Below, in pieces: positions 61,201 through 64,000 of a stretch of 64,000 bases of DNA (position 1 is its first letter; every line of letters begins with the position of its first letter). This DNA is from Rhinopomastus cyanomelas (taxonomy: Eukaryota > Chordata > Aves > Bucerotiformes > Rhinopomastidae): contig VXBP01003494.1 in assembly GCA_013400115.1 (NCBI GenBank), positions 186,001 through 250,000 on the forward strand, written 5' to 3'. Under the pieces are notes generated by a model, which did no database searches, was not told where the DNA came from, and saw only the letters and a program-made list of their open reading frames with translations. A program made the translations under genes and the position numbers.

Positions 61201-64000
61201 AAAACCAGTTTTTTTTTTCTCTTCCTATGTGAAACAACTCTCAAAAGTCCTTATTTCCATGAGAAAATCAAAAATCTTCACAGAATTCAGATCCTCTTTG
61301 CCGCCTCTTGCTGAATAAATCACTTGTCTGCTAAAAGTATCGTTTCAGCTTGGCAAAATTTTCTCCCAAGACTGTTTGTTGCTATAGTTTGTTTTAAGAT
61401 AAGTGAGAAAATTCTATAGTAACCCACACATTTAAAGCCCTAATCCTATTTTGACATGATTTCTAGGATATGCTTTAATTCATTAAGGAATGTCTCCTTA
61501 ATGTAAGATAGGAAGAAACCTTTAGAAGAGTTGTTTAGTATTCTAAAACCCTTACGATACCAGATTTTATTTTGTCTTACCTAACGAAGCAAAATGTTTT
61601 AAGCACCTCTGAAAACACCAGTGTAGCCATTAGTAAAAATTTTTCTTATATACAATCAGTAGTTACTTTTGCATCTAAAGCGGTGTCTACTAAGATTATT
61701 CTTTAAAACAACCAAGGTCATCTGCTCTTCACAACCACTGTAGTATCTTGTTTGTAAGCAGTTAATATTTTATGTATTTATATGAATAATATAGTGCTAA
61801 CACAACACCACACAAAGCTGTTTCTATAAAAAAAACAGTGCATGGGTACCTCATGGCATTGGATGTACTGCTCTCTGTCAGAATATACAGAAATTCTGTA
61901 AAATCTCTAACATGTGGCTCTAGAAGACACTTGCCTGCTCTTTAACAGGATCTGACTGGCAGTATCATTATTAACAAAATACTGCTGCTACATTAATACA
62001 TAGTTATTAAAGTGCTAAATAATGGGAGGCAAGCCTTCACCACACAACACAGAATTCTGAAAAGCTGACCATAATGAAACAAGAGTCTCACACTACCAGC
62101 CTCAAAATACTTTGGATCAAACACAAGTAATATAGTTAAAGGCAGTTTGAAAAATTATCTATTTCCTAACTGATGCTGTTTCATGAAACTTTGAGAACTC
62201 ATCCTAGTTGAGGCACAGAGCTAAGCCTTTCATGAGAAAGCAAACATATCAATTGATTACATTTTATTTATTAAAATCAATAAAAATATTACAGGAACTA
62301 TGCAATAATGCATAAGGATGGTATTTTGGCAGGTTCTGTTAATTATCCAAAAGGATAAATAAAAAGCAAACAAAGGGCAATTCACAAAAAGCTTCAGAAA
62401 ACTGACACTAAACAACAGTCTCGTAAGACAGACCCACAAAATGCCTCCTATAGAATATAAGTAAATTCAGAAACAGAACAGTGAAGTCAGCTTTGGAAGT
62501 AAACACCCAAAATCCCACTGTCAACAAGATGGAGGGAAAAAAAAATGAAAAGAAGCACTCACTCCACAGAATCATAGAATTACTGAGACTAAAAAAGACC
62601 TCCGAGTTCAACAAGCCCAGCCTATGGACCTGATACCATGGCACGAGCTAGACCATGGCACAAAGTGCCACATTCAGTCTTTCCTTAAAGATCCTCAGGG
62701 ATGGGGACTCACAGGCCAACCCATAACCAGAAGAAAAGGAAATTAGACCGTTAAATTTCATGTAAAAAAACCAAGCTGAGTTTAGGACGGTAACCTTTAT
62801 ACTGTACAGTGACTTTCCAAGGAAAGTGTTTATTTTGGAAATTTAAAAATGCACTGATCTGTATAAAAAAAAAAAGAAGAAAATGCAGAGAAACGAACTG
62901 ATTAAAAGAACATTCATATCTGCTCCATATACATGAGATTATACATATGCATATGAGACATTTAAATTTGGAGAGCTGTGCCAGTTAATATTTCTGTTAC
63001 TGCTAAAAGAGCAGGGATTTAAAAAAATAAAAATCAGACCGTAGCTAAGATTTCCATTTCAAGTCCTGACTGACACACTTAACACAGGAAATTACACACT
63101 TTCCTTCAGAAGTATCCACAAGAACTGCGTTAGCTCTATAGGCAGAACACGTCACCTACAGAATTCCTTGGAGTGTTCTAACATCTAATGTATTCTGAAA
63201 GCTTCTAACCCCAAGTTATGCACCCAGCTTGACCCAGCTGAGTCTGCAAATTCTTTAAGAAGGTAGATTAAACCGATATAACTGAAGACAACAGATTTTC
63301 CTGTATGCAACTTAATTTCAATATGTGTGATACCTGTAAGAATATTCACTTGCTAACGAGTTCATTAAGCTTCTAGTTTCTTACTGCGCAGTTTATCAGG
63401 AGCAAATCAGTGGAAGGCACATGCCAAAATTGATAAAGACATCATTTAAATTTATCTCAGATTAACCTGTAGTCTGAACTGATTACACTAGATGAAAGAT
63501 ACTTTGGTCTTGTCTATGCTTCAAAATAAGTCTAGGATACTGTAGAATGTGAATTTAAAATTATTCCTTTCAAACAAACAGTCCTAAAATGATTTCATCT
63601 GAAGAGAGAACAGAGCATTCTTGTTCCTGAATGAGAAAGTCCATAGACAGCCTTAATCAGGAAGAATTTCATGTAGGCAGTGAAGGAGGACATTTTATTA
63701 TCAGTAAGCAGTTTTCATTTTGATCAAGGATTTACAGTCTGAAGAGAAGTAAGAAGACATTTTATGTACTCACCCAATTTTTGTTTTCTCTTTCATTTTG
63801 GAAGAGCCAGCAGTTTTCGGTTTTTTGCTCTCTTTGTCCTTTGGCTTGGTTTTAACTTTTCTACCCTTTTTTTCGTCTTTTCCTTCAGAAGAAACACTGG
63901 GGAAGTTCTCAGGACTCATTACTCGTGGAATGTTTCTCTCTCCTCTCTCCTTTGCTTTTGCAATTGCTTCAGATATGATGCGATTTGCCTTCTCTTGTTT
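9349..64000 (-). CDS. CHD9: CHD9, chromodomain helicase DNA-binding protein 9 (37 coding exons, 5' part outside window)
   Basis: Joined exons W1-W37 (listed separately) give 2376 residues in one frame, beginning inside the gene at base 64000 and ending with TGA at 9349-9351. Seen: tandem chromodomains, a complete SNF2 ATPase with GLGKT (K372), DEAH (478-481), LLTGTP (504-509) and ARCHRIGQ (771-778), SANT/SLIDE-like segments, a Ser tract of about 70 residues, and two BRK domains. Known of the family: CHD6-9 proteins use ATP to slide nucleosomes, and CHD9 (CReMM/PRIC320) is a nuclear co-activator that binds A/T-rich DNA. CHD9 rather than CHD7 or CHD8 is chosen for the Ser tract followed by EESDSDEEE, the C-terminal Ala/Leu-rich exon ending in SDSSDED, and the adjacent RBL2 gene. 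All catalytic motifs are intact, so the gene looks functional. Regulation is not visible because the promoter lies outside the window. Confidence 0.97.
11141..11245 (-). CDS. CHD9: CHD9 exon W36 (end of BRK 2)
   Basis: Residues 2055-2089, 35 codons. VGGAFAPPLKDLCRFLKENP and YGVAPEW complete BRK domain 2. Acceptor TTCTCAG, donor GTGAGT from 11140. Confidence 0.95.
12719..12846 (-). mobile_element. CR1 3'-end fragment in intron W35-W36
   Basis: ATCATAGAATTATAGAATCA, GGAAGGGACCTCAAAAGATC and CACCTAGACCAAGTCACACA. Sense orientation with respect to CHD9. Sequence above 12846 no longer matches. Confidence 0.85.
13129..13257 (-). CDS. CHD9: CHD9 exon W35 (start of BRK 2)
   Basis: Residues 2012-2054, 43 codons. 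KMQLHDGRPKQKRHRCRNPN and SLTGEERVQLINRRNARK. The second part starts BRK domain 2. Acceptor TAACAG, donor GTATTT from 13128. Phase 0 at both ends. Confidence 0.95.
13925..14146 (-). CDS. CHD9: CHD9 exon W34 (BRK domain 1)
   Basis: Residues 1938-2011, 74 codons. DGTRLAGDDAPKRKDLERWL and KEHPGYVED form BRK domain 1 (about 1977-2003). BRK domains are specific to CHD6-9 and Brahma-type remodellers and are thought to mediate protein contacts. CHD8 BRK domains are reported to contact CTCF; this is family knowledge, not shown here. Acceptor CTCCAG, donor GTGAGT from 13924. Confidence 0.95.
14610..14749 (-). CDS. CHD9: CHD9 exon W33
   Basis: Residues 1891-1937. It contains KKRRGRRKNVEGVDVLFLNR, where KKRRGRRK is a basic, AT-hook-like or nuclear localisation segment just before the BRK domains. 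Acceptor AATTAG, donor GTAAGT from 14609. Confidence 0.93.
15691..15859 (-). CDS. CHD9: CHD9 exon W32
   Basis: Residues 1835-1890 plus one base. EGGLKLTFQKQGLSQKRPFE, then QQQYLARLRELQNASE and NFPKSLPKS. Acceptor TTTACAG, donor GTACAT from 15690. Confidence 0.93.
16681..16953 (-). CDS. CHD9: CHD9 exon W31
   Basis: Residues 1744-1834, 91 codons. DRVMINRLDSICQTVLKGKW begins a conserved CHD7/8/9 segment. It also carries GVKEEYD, a SUMO consensus at K1807, and KKHVREKEFTVKIND. Acceptor TTTTTAG, donor GTATGT from 16680. Phase 0 at both ends. Confidence 0.95.
18158..18600 (-). mobile_element. CR1 fragment interrupted by a second CR1
   Basis: The outer element reads AGAATCATAGAATCATCATG to TTGAGCCCATTTCCCCTCAT. 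It stops for the inner element (18375-18452) and resumes with CCTATCATTAATAATTTGGAAG-type text and CTACAACCTCCTTATAGGTA. Both are minus-oriented. The interruption falls inside the usual CR1 word CTCATCCTATCAC, showing which is younger. Confidence 0.8.
18375..18452 (-). mobile_element. Young CR1 3' end nested in an older CR1
   Basis: A 78-bp tip with ATCATAGGATCATAGGATGT octamers and GGAAGGGACCCAAGAGATCA. It is nearly identical (76 of 78 positions) to the reverse complement of 23335-23412. A severely 5'-truncated insertion. Confidence 0.85.
18834..18997 (-). CDS. CHD9: CHD9 exon W30 (GC donor, NAGNAG acceptor)
   Basis: Residues 1689-1743. AEGTSHVKAYDEESVASLST then DETQDSFQLNNG and YLLQGGYMLAASYWPK. 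The acceptor reads TTTAGCAG: the TAG gives an extra Ala, while the CAG three bases later would drop it. The donor is AAG|GCAAGT (GC at 18833-18832), not GT; the frame into W31 and the conserved YWPK|DRVMINR junction require this site. This short exon therefore has a non-canonical signal at each end. Confidence 0.92.
21067..21975 (-). CDS. CHD9: CHD9 exon W29 (large exon with poly-serine tract)
   Basis: Residues 1386-1689 (1689 split), 909 bp and the largest exon here. First comes a last SANT-like unit (LLIGAAKHGVSRTDYHILRD, 1451-1470). Next is a Pro/Ser/Glu linker with SUMO-consensus MKSE (K1565) and MKTE (K1577) and TP/SP sites. Last is a Ser tract of about 70 residues (about 1608-1678) broken only by Arg, Cys, Gly, His and Ala, closing with EESDSDEEE. 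The Ser codons are a mix of TCN and AGY, so this is an old protein-level tract and not a pure microsatellite. Acceptor TACAG, donor GTATGT from 21066. Confidence 0.95.
22216..22418 (-). CDS. CHD9: CHD9 exon W28 (SANT/SLIDE)
   Basis: Residues 1318-1386 (1386 split). WTRREEADFYRVVSTFGVVF is a clear SANT-type helix with W and F positions conserved. DWTKFRAMARLHKKTDESLE and MSMCRRVCRLPSKE follow. Acceptor ATCAAG, donor GTATCT from 22215. Confidence 0.95.
22539..22758 (-). CDS. CHD9: CHD9 exon W27
   Basis: Residues 1245-1318 (1318 split). It contains MMEGDKIYWPTQSALTTRLR, then a Gln/Pro-rich stretch, then ALNPKMAAKIERQQR. Acceptor ATGTAG, donor GTACAT from 22538. Confidence 0.94.
22915..22957 (-). 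CDS. CHD9: CHD9 exon W26 (43-bp micro-sized exon)
   Basis: Residues 1231-1245 (1245 split). DDVSSPGDLVIADG plus one base of the next codon. Acceptor TTTACAG before 22957, donor GTAAGT from 22914. This is the smallest CHD9 exon in the window. Skipping it would break the frame. Confidence 0.92.
23045..23413 (+). mobile_element. CR1 LINE 3' part in intron W25-W26
   Basis: Contains GGGGAGATTTGATAGATGTT, ACAGAGCACTGGAACAGACT and the terminal CCTATGATCCTATGAT. An ORF2-derived frame of 84 codons is still open (23072-23326), so the copy is relatively young. Antisense to CHD9. Its octamer variant is shared with the nested copy at 18375. Confidence 0.9.
23628..23685 (-). CDS. CHD9: CHD9 exon W25
   Basis: Residues 1211-1230. 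DVEDPEYKPAPAMFKDDIE is a short acidic linker of 58 bp. Acceptor TTAACAG, donor GTACAG from 23627. A CR1 copy (23045-23413) lies in the downstream intron. Confidence 0.92.
24308..24425 (-). CDS. CHD9: CHD9 exon W24
   Basis: Residues 1172-1211 (1211 split). GYEKYNTIRADPALCFLERV continues the SANT helix started in W23, followed by EKAVAAEQRANDYIDG. Acceptor TTTATAG, donor GTATGA from 24307. Confidence 0.94.
24548..24651 (-). CDS. CHD9: CHD9 exon W23
   Basis: Residues 1137-1172 (1172 split). It contains SEIDVWVPEPDHSEVPAEWW and DKSLLIGVFKHG, the tryptophan-rich start of a SANT domain. Acceptor CCTTAG, donor GTGAGT from 24547. Confidence 0.94.
25682..25771 (-). CDS. CHD9: CHD9 exon W22
   Basis: Residues 1107-1137 (1137 split). 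VLLRVRMLYYLKQEVIGNEF then QKVFDGIDA, a helical segment of the SANT/SLIDE region. Acceptor TGATCAG, donor GTGAAC from 25681. 90 bp. Confidence 0.93.
26590..26749 (-). CDS. CHD9: CHD9 exon W21
   Basis: Residues 1054-1107 (1107 split). It contains LSAPVPRGRKGKKVKTQAS with an AT-hook-like PRGRKGKK core, then EWLRKYNPEHLLQDEGYKKH. Acceptor TACACAG, donor GTAAGC from 26589. Confidence 0.94.
27206..27405 (-). CDS. CHD9: CHD9 exon W20 (SANT-like)
   Basis: Residues 987-1054 (1054 split). GWGRWREILSHGRFKRQLNE is a SANT/Myb-type helix with its conserved tryptophans, and IICRALLAYCLVHYRGDEKI follows. Acceptor AACTAG, donor GTGAGG from 27205. In the family this region forms part of the DNA-binding domain that senses linker DNA. 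Confidence 0.94.
28188..28384 (-). CDS. CHD9: CHD9 exon W19
   Basis: Residues 922-987 (987 split). It contains NSLVIDTPRIRKQTRPFSAT, an acidic ELAELSEVESEGDE stretch and the start of a SANT-like module, FRVEKNLLVYG. Acceptor TTTGCAG, donor GTATTG from 28187. Confidence 0.94.
29018..29128 (-). CDS. CHD9: CHD9 exon W18
   Basis: Residues 885-921, 37 codons. [20 protein letters not shown] leads into KKAEIDIDAISGR, part of the conserved CHD linker. Acceptor TTACAG, donor GTAAGT from 29017. Phase 0 at both ends. Confidence 0.94.
30427..30550 (-). mobile_element. CR1 3'-end fragment in intron W17-W18
   Basis: AGAATCATAGAACTATAGAA, GAGTTGGAAGGGACTTCGAA and GCTCAGAGCCCCATCAAGCG. Same subfamily style as 48282-48405. 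Confidence 0.8.
30815..30994 (-). CDS. CHD9: CHD9 exon W17 (post-ATPase)
   Basis: Residues 825-884, 60 codons. It starts IQQLSKKEIEDLLRRGAYGA and ends SEGRGSTFAK, the regulatory segment just after the helicase in CHD proteins. Acceptor TTGTTCAG. The donor is AAG|GTGCAG (from 30814), a weak match lacking A at +4 and G at +5. An in-frame CAG|GTTGCT lies 15 nt downstream. Confidence 0.94.
31535..31702 (-). CDS. CHD9: CHD9 exon W16 (motif VI)
   Basis: Residues 769-824, 56 codons. AQARCHRIGQ is SNF2 motif VI with the arginine finger R775. The exon ends SMSGRENSVGG. Acceptor CCAAAAG, donor GTATGT from 31534. All seven SNF2 motifs are intact across W9-W16. Confidence 0.96.
32465..32660 (-). CDS. 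CHD9: CHD9 exon W15 (motif V)
   Basis: Residues 703-768. It contains YLYERIDGRVRGNLRQAAID and CTRAGGLGINLTAADT, which is SNF2 motif V, then DSDWNPQNDLQ. Acceptor TTTCCAG, donor GTAAAT from 32464. Confidence 0.96.
34573..34783 (-). CDS. CHD9: CHD9 exon W14 (motif IV)
   Basis: Residues 633-703 (703 split). It starts AEEKILGEFKETYSPTAPDF and contains KVLIFSQMVRCLDILEDYL, the helicase lobe-2 motif IV. Acceptor TTGATAG, donor GTAAGA from 34572. A sense-opposed CR1 copy (34995-35672) lies in the upstream intron. Confidence 0.96.
34995..35672 (+). mobile_element. CR1 LINE fragment in intron W13-W14
   Basis: The ORF2 C-terminal part is readable as LGVLVDSKFSVGQQHALVAK, LVRPHLEYCIQF, LPYEEKLRELGLFHLEKRRL, with a stop between. 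It ends AACATTCTATGATTCTAA. Antisense to CHD9. Confidence 0.9.
36030..36285 (-). CDS. CHD9: CHD9 exon W13 (between ATPase lobes)
   Basis: Residues 548-633 (633 split). It contains MMLRRLKEDVEKKLAPKEE, QKKYYRAILEKNF and MELRKCCNHPYLIKG, the bridge between the two RecA-like lobes of SNF2 enzymes. Acceptor CATTTAG, donor GTAAAT from 36029. Confidence 0.96.
36764..36907 (-). CDS. CHD9: CHD9 exon W12 (motif III)
   Basis: Residues 500-547, 48 codons. [20 protein letters not shown] contains the SNF2 motif III [9 protein letters not shown]. The next segment includes LFSLLHFL, with an LxxLL-like FSLL core that is probably structural here. Acceptor TTATAG, donor GTACTG from 36763. Confidence 0.96.
37548..37724 (-). 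CDS. CHD9: CHD9 exon W11 (DEAH box)
   Basis: Residues 441-499, 59 codons. VIIDEAHRLKN contains the Walker B DEAH (478-481) that coordinates Mg and activates water. The exon begins GRIVRGAYRFQAIITTFEMI. Acceptor TCTCTAG, donor GTGAGT from 37547. Phase 0 at both ends. Confidence 0.96.
38822..39065 (-). CDS. CHD9: CHD9 exon W10 (ATPase motifs I and Ia)
   Basis: Residues 359-440. It carries Walker A ADEMGLGKT (K372), FLIIAPLST (motif Ia) and VVYHGS, ending YEMYFRDSQ. It binds ATP phosphates and begins DNA tracking. Acceptor TTTCAG, donor GTATTG from 38821, which lacks G at +5 of the usual GTAAGT but keeps it at +6. The alanine and leucine changes relative to the human protein are conservative. 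Confidence 0.96.
40295..40416 (-). CDS. CHD9: CHD9 exon W9 (start of SNF2 domain)
   Basis: Residues 319-359 (359 split). It contains LREYQLEGLNWLLFNWYN (341-358), the SNF2 Q-motif region that contacts the adenine. Acceptor CTTAAAG, donor GTATAT from 40294. Confidence 0.95.
42293..42430 (-). CDS. CHD9: CHD9 exon W8 (chromodomain 2 end)
   Basis: Residues 273-318, 46 codons. PIIYYLVKWCSLPYEDSTWE contains the VKW...STWE chromodomain signature, followed by a long acidic helix ending ASRPDSRRL. Acceptor TTCTGCAG, donor GTAAAA from 42292. Confidence 0.95.
43619..43716 (+). mobile_element. CR1 3'-end fragment in intron W7-W8
   Basis: GGTGATCCTGCTCTGGTGGG, TTGGACTAGATGATCTTTCG and terminal AATGATTCTCTGATA. 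It lies 79 bp after the W7 donor. Confidence 0.85.
43796..43882 (-). CDS. CHD9: CHD9 exon W7 (chromodomain 2 start)
   Basis: Residues 244-272, 29 whole codons: MEEEPFNPDYVEVDRVLEVS then LCEDKDTGE, the acidic inter-chromodomain linker and first strand of chromodomain 2. Acceptor GTTGCAG, donor GTAAAT from 43795. A short CR1 end lies 80 bp downstream at 43619-43716. Confidence 0.94.
44420..44537 (-). CDS. CHD9: CHD9 exon W6 (chromodomain 1 end)
   Basis: Residues 204-243. It opens YSYLHCEWATEQQLLKDKRI, whose Trp is a chromodomain cage-type residue, and continues with the C-terminal helix, ending RAHFFAD. Acceptor TTTCAG, donor GTGAGT from 44419. Confidence 0.94.
45365..45545 (-). mobile_element. 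CR1 fragment in intron W5-W6
   Basis: CACAGAATCATTGAATGGTC, GGAAGGGACCTTAAAGATCA and CTCCCCAGGCAACCTGTTTC. Sense to CHD9. Followed by an A-rich stretch near 45590. Confidence 0.8.
46081..46136 (-). CDS. CHD9: CHD9 exon W5 (chromodomain 1)
   Basis: Residues 186-204 (204 split): ISAGMTVETEEFFVKYKN. The VKYKN-Y segment is the aromatic strand typical of chromodomains. Acceptor TTCTAG, donor GTAAGT from 46080. Only 56 bp long. Confidence 0.93.
46243..46311 (-). CDS. CHD9: CHD9 exon W4 (chromodomain 1 start)
   Basis: Residues 163-185, 23 whole codons: ENPSEEDAAIVDKILSSRVI then KKE. This is the first strand of chromodomain 1. Acceptor TTTATAG before 46311, donor GTAAGT from 46242. At 69 bp it is among the shortest exons and is phase 0 at both ends, so skipping would keep the frame but destroy the chromodomain fold. 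Confidence 0.93.
47355..47501 (-). CDS. CHD9: CHD9 exon W3
   Basis: Residues 114-162, 49 whole codons. It starts KRRSNRQVKRKKYAEEGEGK and ends PAEQPLQLFV, leading from the basic linker into chromodomain 1. KRRSNRQVKRKK is a likely nuclear localisation signal. Acceptor CATACAG, donor GTAAGT from 47354. The exon is phase 0 at both ends. Confidence 0.94.
47752..47800 (-). mobile_element. CR1 3'-end remnant
   Basis: ACACAGAAACACAGAACACC then GGATTGGAAGGGACCTCTAA. Only the tip remains. Confidence 0.55.
48282..48405 (-). mobile_element. CR1 3'-end fragment
   Basis: GAATCACAATCATAGAGTGT, GGGCTGCAAAAGACCTTTGA and GGTTGCTCAGAGCCCCATCA. Sense to CHD9, in intron W2-W3. Confidence 0.75.
48873..49700 (-). 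mobile_element. CR1 LINE fragment (0.83 kb)
   Basis: Runs from the octamer end CACAGAATCACAGAATACTA to GCTCCAGCCTGACCCGGTCC. The ORF2 frame is readable in pieces (e.g. LRWIRRGVVSRLRELLVPLY). Sense to CHD9, in intron W2-W3. A plus-strand reading frame of 162 codons here is only its mirror. Confidence 0.9.
50225..50660 (+). mobile_element. CR1 LINE fragment
   Basis: CTGAGGGGAGACCTTATTAC, GGCAACTTGCC-like text, TTGGAACAGCCTGCCCAGGG, and an end resembling CCAAAACTATTCTATGACTC. A different subfamily from the copy at 48873. Antisense to CHD9. Confidence 0.85.
51665..52135 (-). mobile_element. CR1 LINE fragment just downstream of exon W2
   Basis: GCCACAGAACCACAGAGGTA, CTTAAACACCTCCAGGGATG, GAAGGGCTTCCTAATATCCA and CTCCCTCAGACGAGCCCAGC. 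It ends 98 bp from the W2 donor, sense to CHD9. Confidence 0.88.
52234..52345 (-). CDS. CHD9: CHD9 exon W2
   Basis: Residues 76-113: KLIITLGKKQKRKNESSDEL and the following SDAKQTPQRPLKDEDSQ, a basic then Ser/Asp-rich linker. Acceptor ...GACAG at 52350-52346, donor GTAAGC from 52233. The exon is small (112 bp), separated from W1 by an 11.4-kb intron, and flanked on both sides by CR1 copies in the same orientation (51665-52135 and 52571-53345). Confidence 0.93.
52571..53345 (-). mobile_element. CR1 LINE with internal deletion or assembly gap
   Basis: The 3' part (52571-53098) carries the octamer end and ORF2 C-terminus. The part above 53100 encodes an upstream ORF2 segment (KGKKEDSGNYRPVSLTSIPG, HGFTKGKSCLTNLIAFYEGI). 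A single N at 53099 joins them within one open frame of 158 codons, skipping the central reverse transcriptase. Sense to CHD9, 226 bp above the W2 acceptor. Confidence 0.9.
57664..58184 (+). mobile_element. CR1 LINE fragment, first of a tandem pair
   Basis: TGGAGTACTGTGTCCAGTTC, GGATGTGGACACGCTGGAGC, GTGGATGTGAGGAGGAAGTT, ending GATTCTGTGATTCTGTAA. Immediately followed by a second CR1. In intron W1-W2, antisense to CHD9. Confidence 0.88.
58185..58375 (+). mobile_element. CR1 fragment, second of a tandem pair
   Basis: Starts mid-element at CTTCTTCCCAGTGAGGGTGA and ends TAATGTTCTGTGATTCTGTG. A different subfamily from its neighbour. The direct abutment suggests that the first copy inserted at, or replaced, the 5' part of this one. 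Confidence 0.85.
59085..59200 (+). mobile_element. CR1 3'-end fragment
   Basis: GAGCAACCTGGTCTAGTGAT, ACAGGGGGCTGAAATTAGAT and ATTCTGTGATTCTAT. In intron W1-W2. Confidence 0.78.
59640..60371 (+). mobile_element. CR1 LINE fragment
   Basis: AACATGAGCCAGCAGGGTGT, AAGGCCAATGGCATCCTGGC, TGAAGGGAGGCTGCAGTCAG, ending GTAATTCTGTGATTTT. The ORF2 frame is broken. In intron W1-W2. Confidence 0.88.
62568..62715 (-). mobile_element. CR1 3'-end fragment
   Basis: CCACAGAATCATAGAATTAC, AAAAAAGACCTCCGAGTTCA and AGATCCTCAGGGATGGGGAC. Sense to CHD9, in intron W1-W2. Confidence 0.75.
63774..64000 (-). CDS. CHD9: CHD9 exon W1 (partial, cut by window edge)
   Basis: Residues 1-76 (76 split after two bases). The exon is Lys/Glu/Ser-rich and very basic, beginning KQEKANRIISEAIAKAKERG and ending near KMKEKTKIG. 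This is the charged region before the chromodomains. The donor is GTGAGT at 63773-63768. The 5' boundary lies beyond the window. The window edge happens to fall on a codon boundary. Confidence 0.93.

Larger units (their letters stand above)
52346..63773 (-). other. CHD9 intron W1-W2 (11.4 kb, largest in window)
   Basis: Holds six CR1 pieces (52571, 57664, 58185, 59085, 59640, 62568). The intervals 53346-57663 and 60372-62567 are long A/T-rich stretches with no recognised repeat, gene or RNA. They could hide conserved non-coding elements, which cannot be judged from one sequence. Confidence 0.65.

Overview
The window is nuclear DNA from a bird. Two things point to this: dense remnants of CR1 LINEs with the typical ATTCTATG-type 3' terminal repeats, and compact introns around a vertebrate chromatin gene whose order and orientation next to RBL2 match the amniote CHD9-RBL2 locus (chicken chromosome 11 from memory; the species cannot be named from this sequence). 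There is no prokaryotic, viral or organellar gene content.

Both genes lie on the minus strand. From right to left: (1) 64000-9349 holds 37 consecutive coding exons of CHD9, an ATP-dependent chromatin remodeller of the CHD6-9 group. I placed every exon by splice site and reading frame. They join without a frameshift or stop into 2376 residues (numbered 1-2376 here from the window edge) plus a TGA stop. About 520 N-terminal residues and the promoter lie beyond the right edge, judging from the roughly 2900-residue human protein. Order along the protein: basic linker (W1-W3), two chromodomains (W4-W8), SNF2 ATPase/helicase (W9-W16), CHD linker and SANT/SLIDE-type modules (W17-W29), a very long serine tract (W29), linker exons, two BRK domains (W34-W36) and a hydrophobic/Ala-rich, acidic-tailed C-terminal exon (W37). 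(2) About 9348-7280 is the probable 3' UTR with a plausible poly(A) signal. (3) 7280-3110 is intergenic DNA with CR1 fragments. (4) 3110-1840 is a CpG island with the promoter and exon 1 of RBL2 (p130 pocket protein; 70 codons, 2692-2483). RBL2 then runs off the left edge through intron 1, which carries a 1-kb CR1 remnant.

The two genes are head-to-tail, with 6.66 kb between the CHD9 stop and the RBL2 start. Both products are nuclear: CHD9 remodels nucleosomes and RBL2 represses E2F targets. Nothing in the sequence shows that they work together.

The rest of the window is introns and about two dozen CR1 pieces, concentrated in 43.6-62.7 kb. I found no undescribed system. The points most worth a second look are: a GC-AG intron with a TAGCAG tandem acceptor on the other side of the same short exon (W30); a 78-bp near-perfect inverted pair of CR1 ends flanking exons W26-W30; a single N at 53099 that replaces several hundred bp of CR1 reading frame; a strong CTCF-like motif just upstream of the RBL2 start codon; and a CpG-retaining unrecognised block in one ATPase intron.
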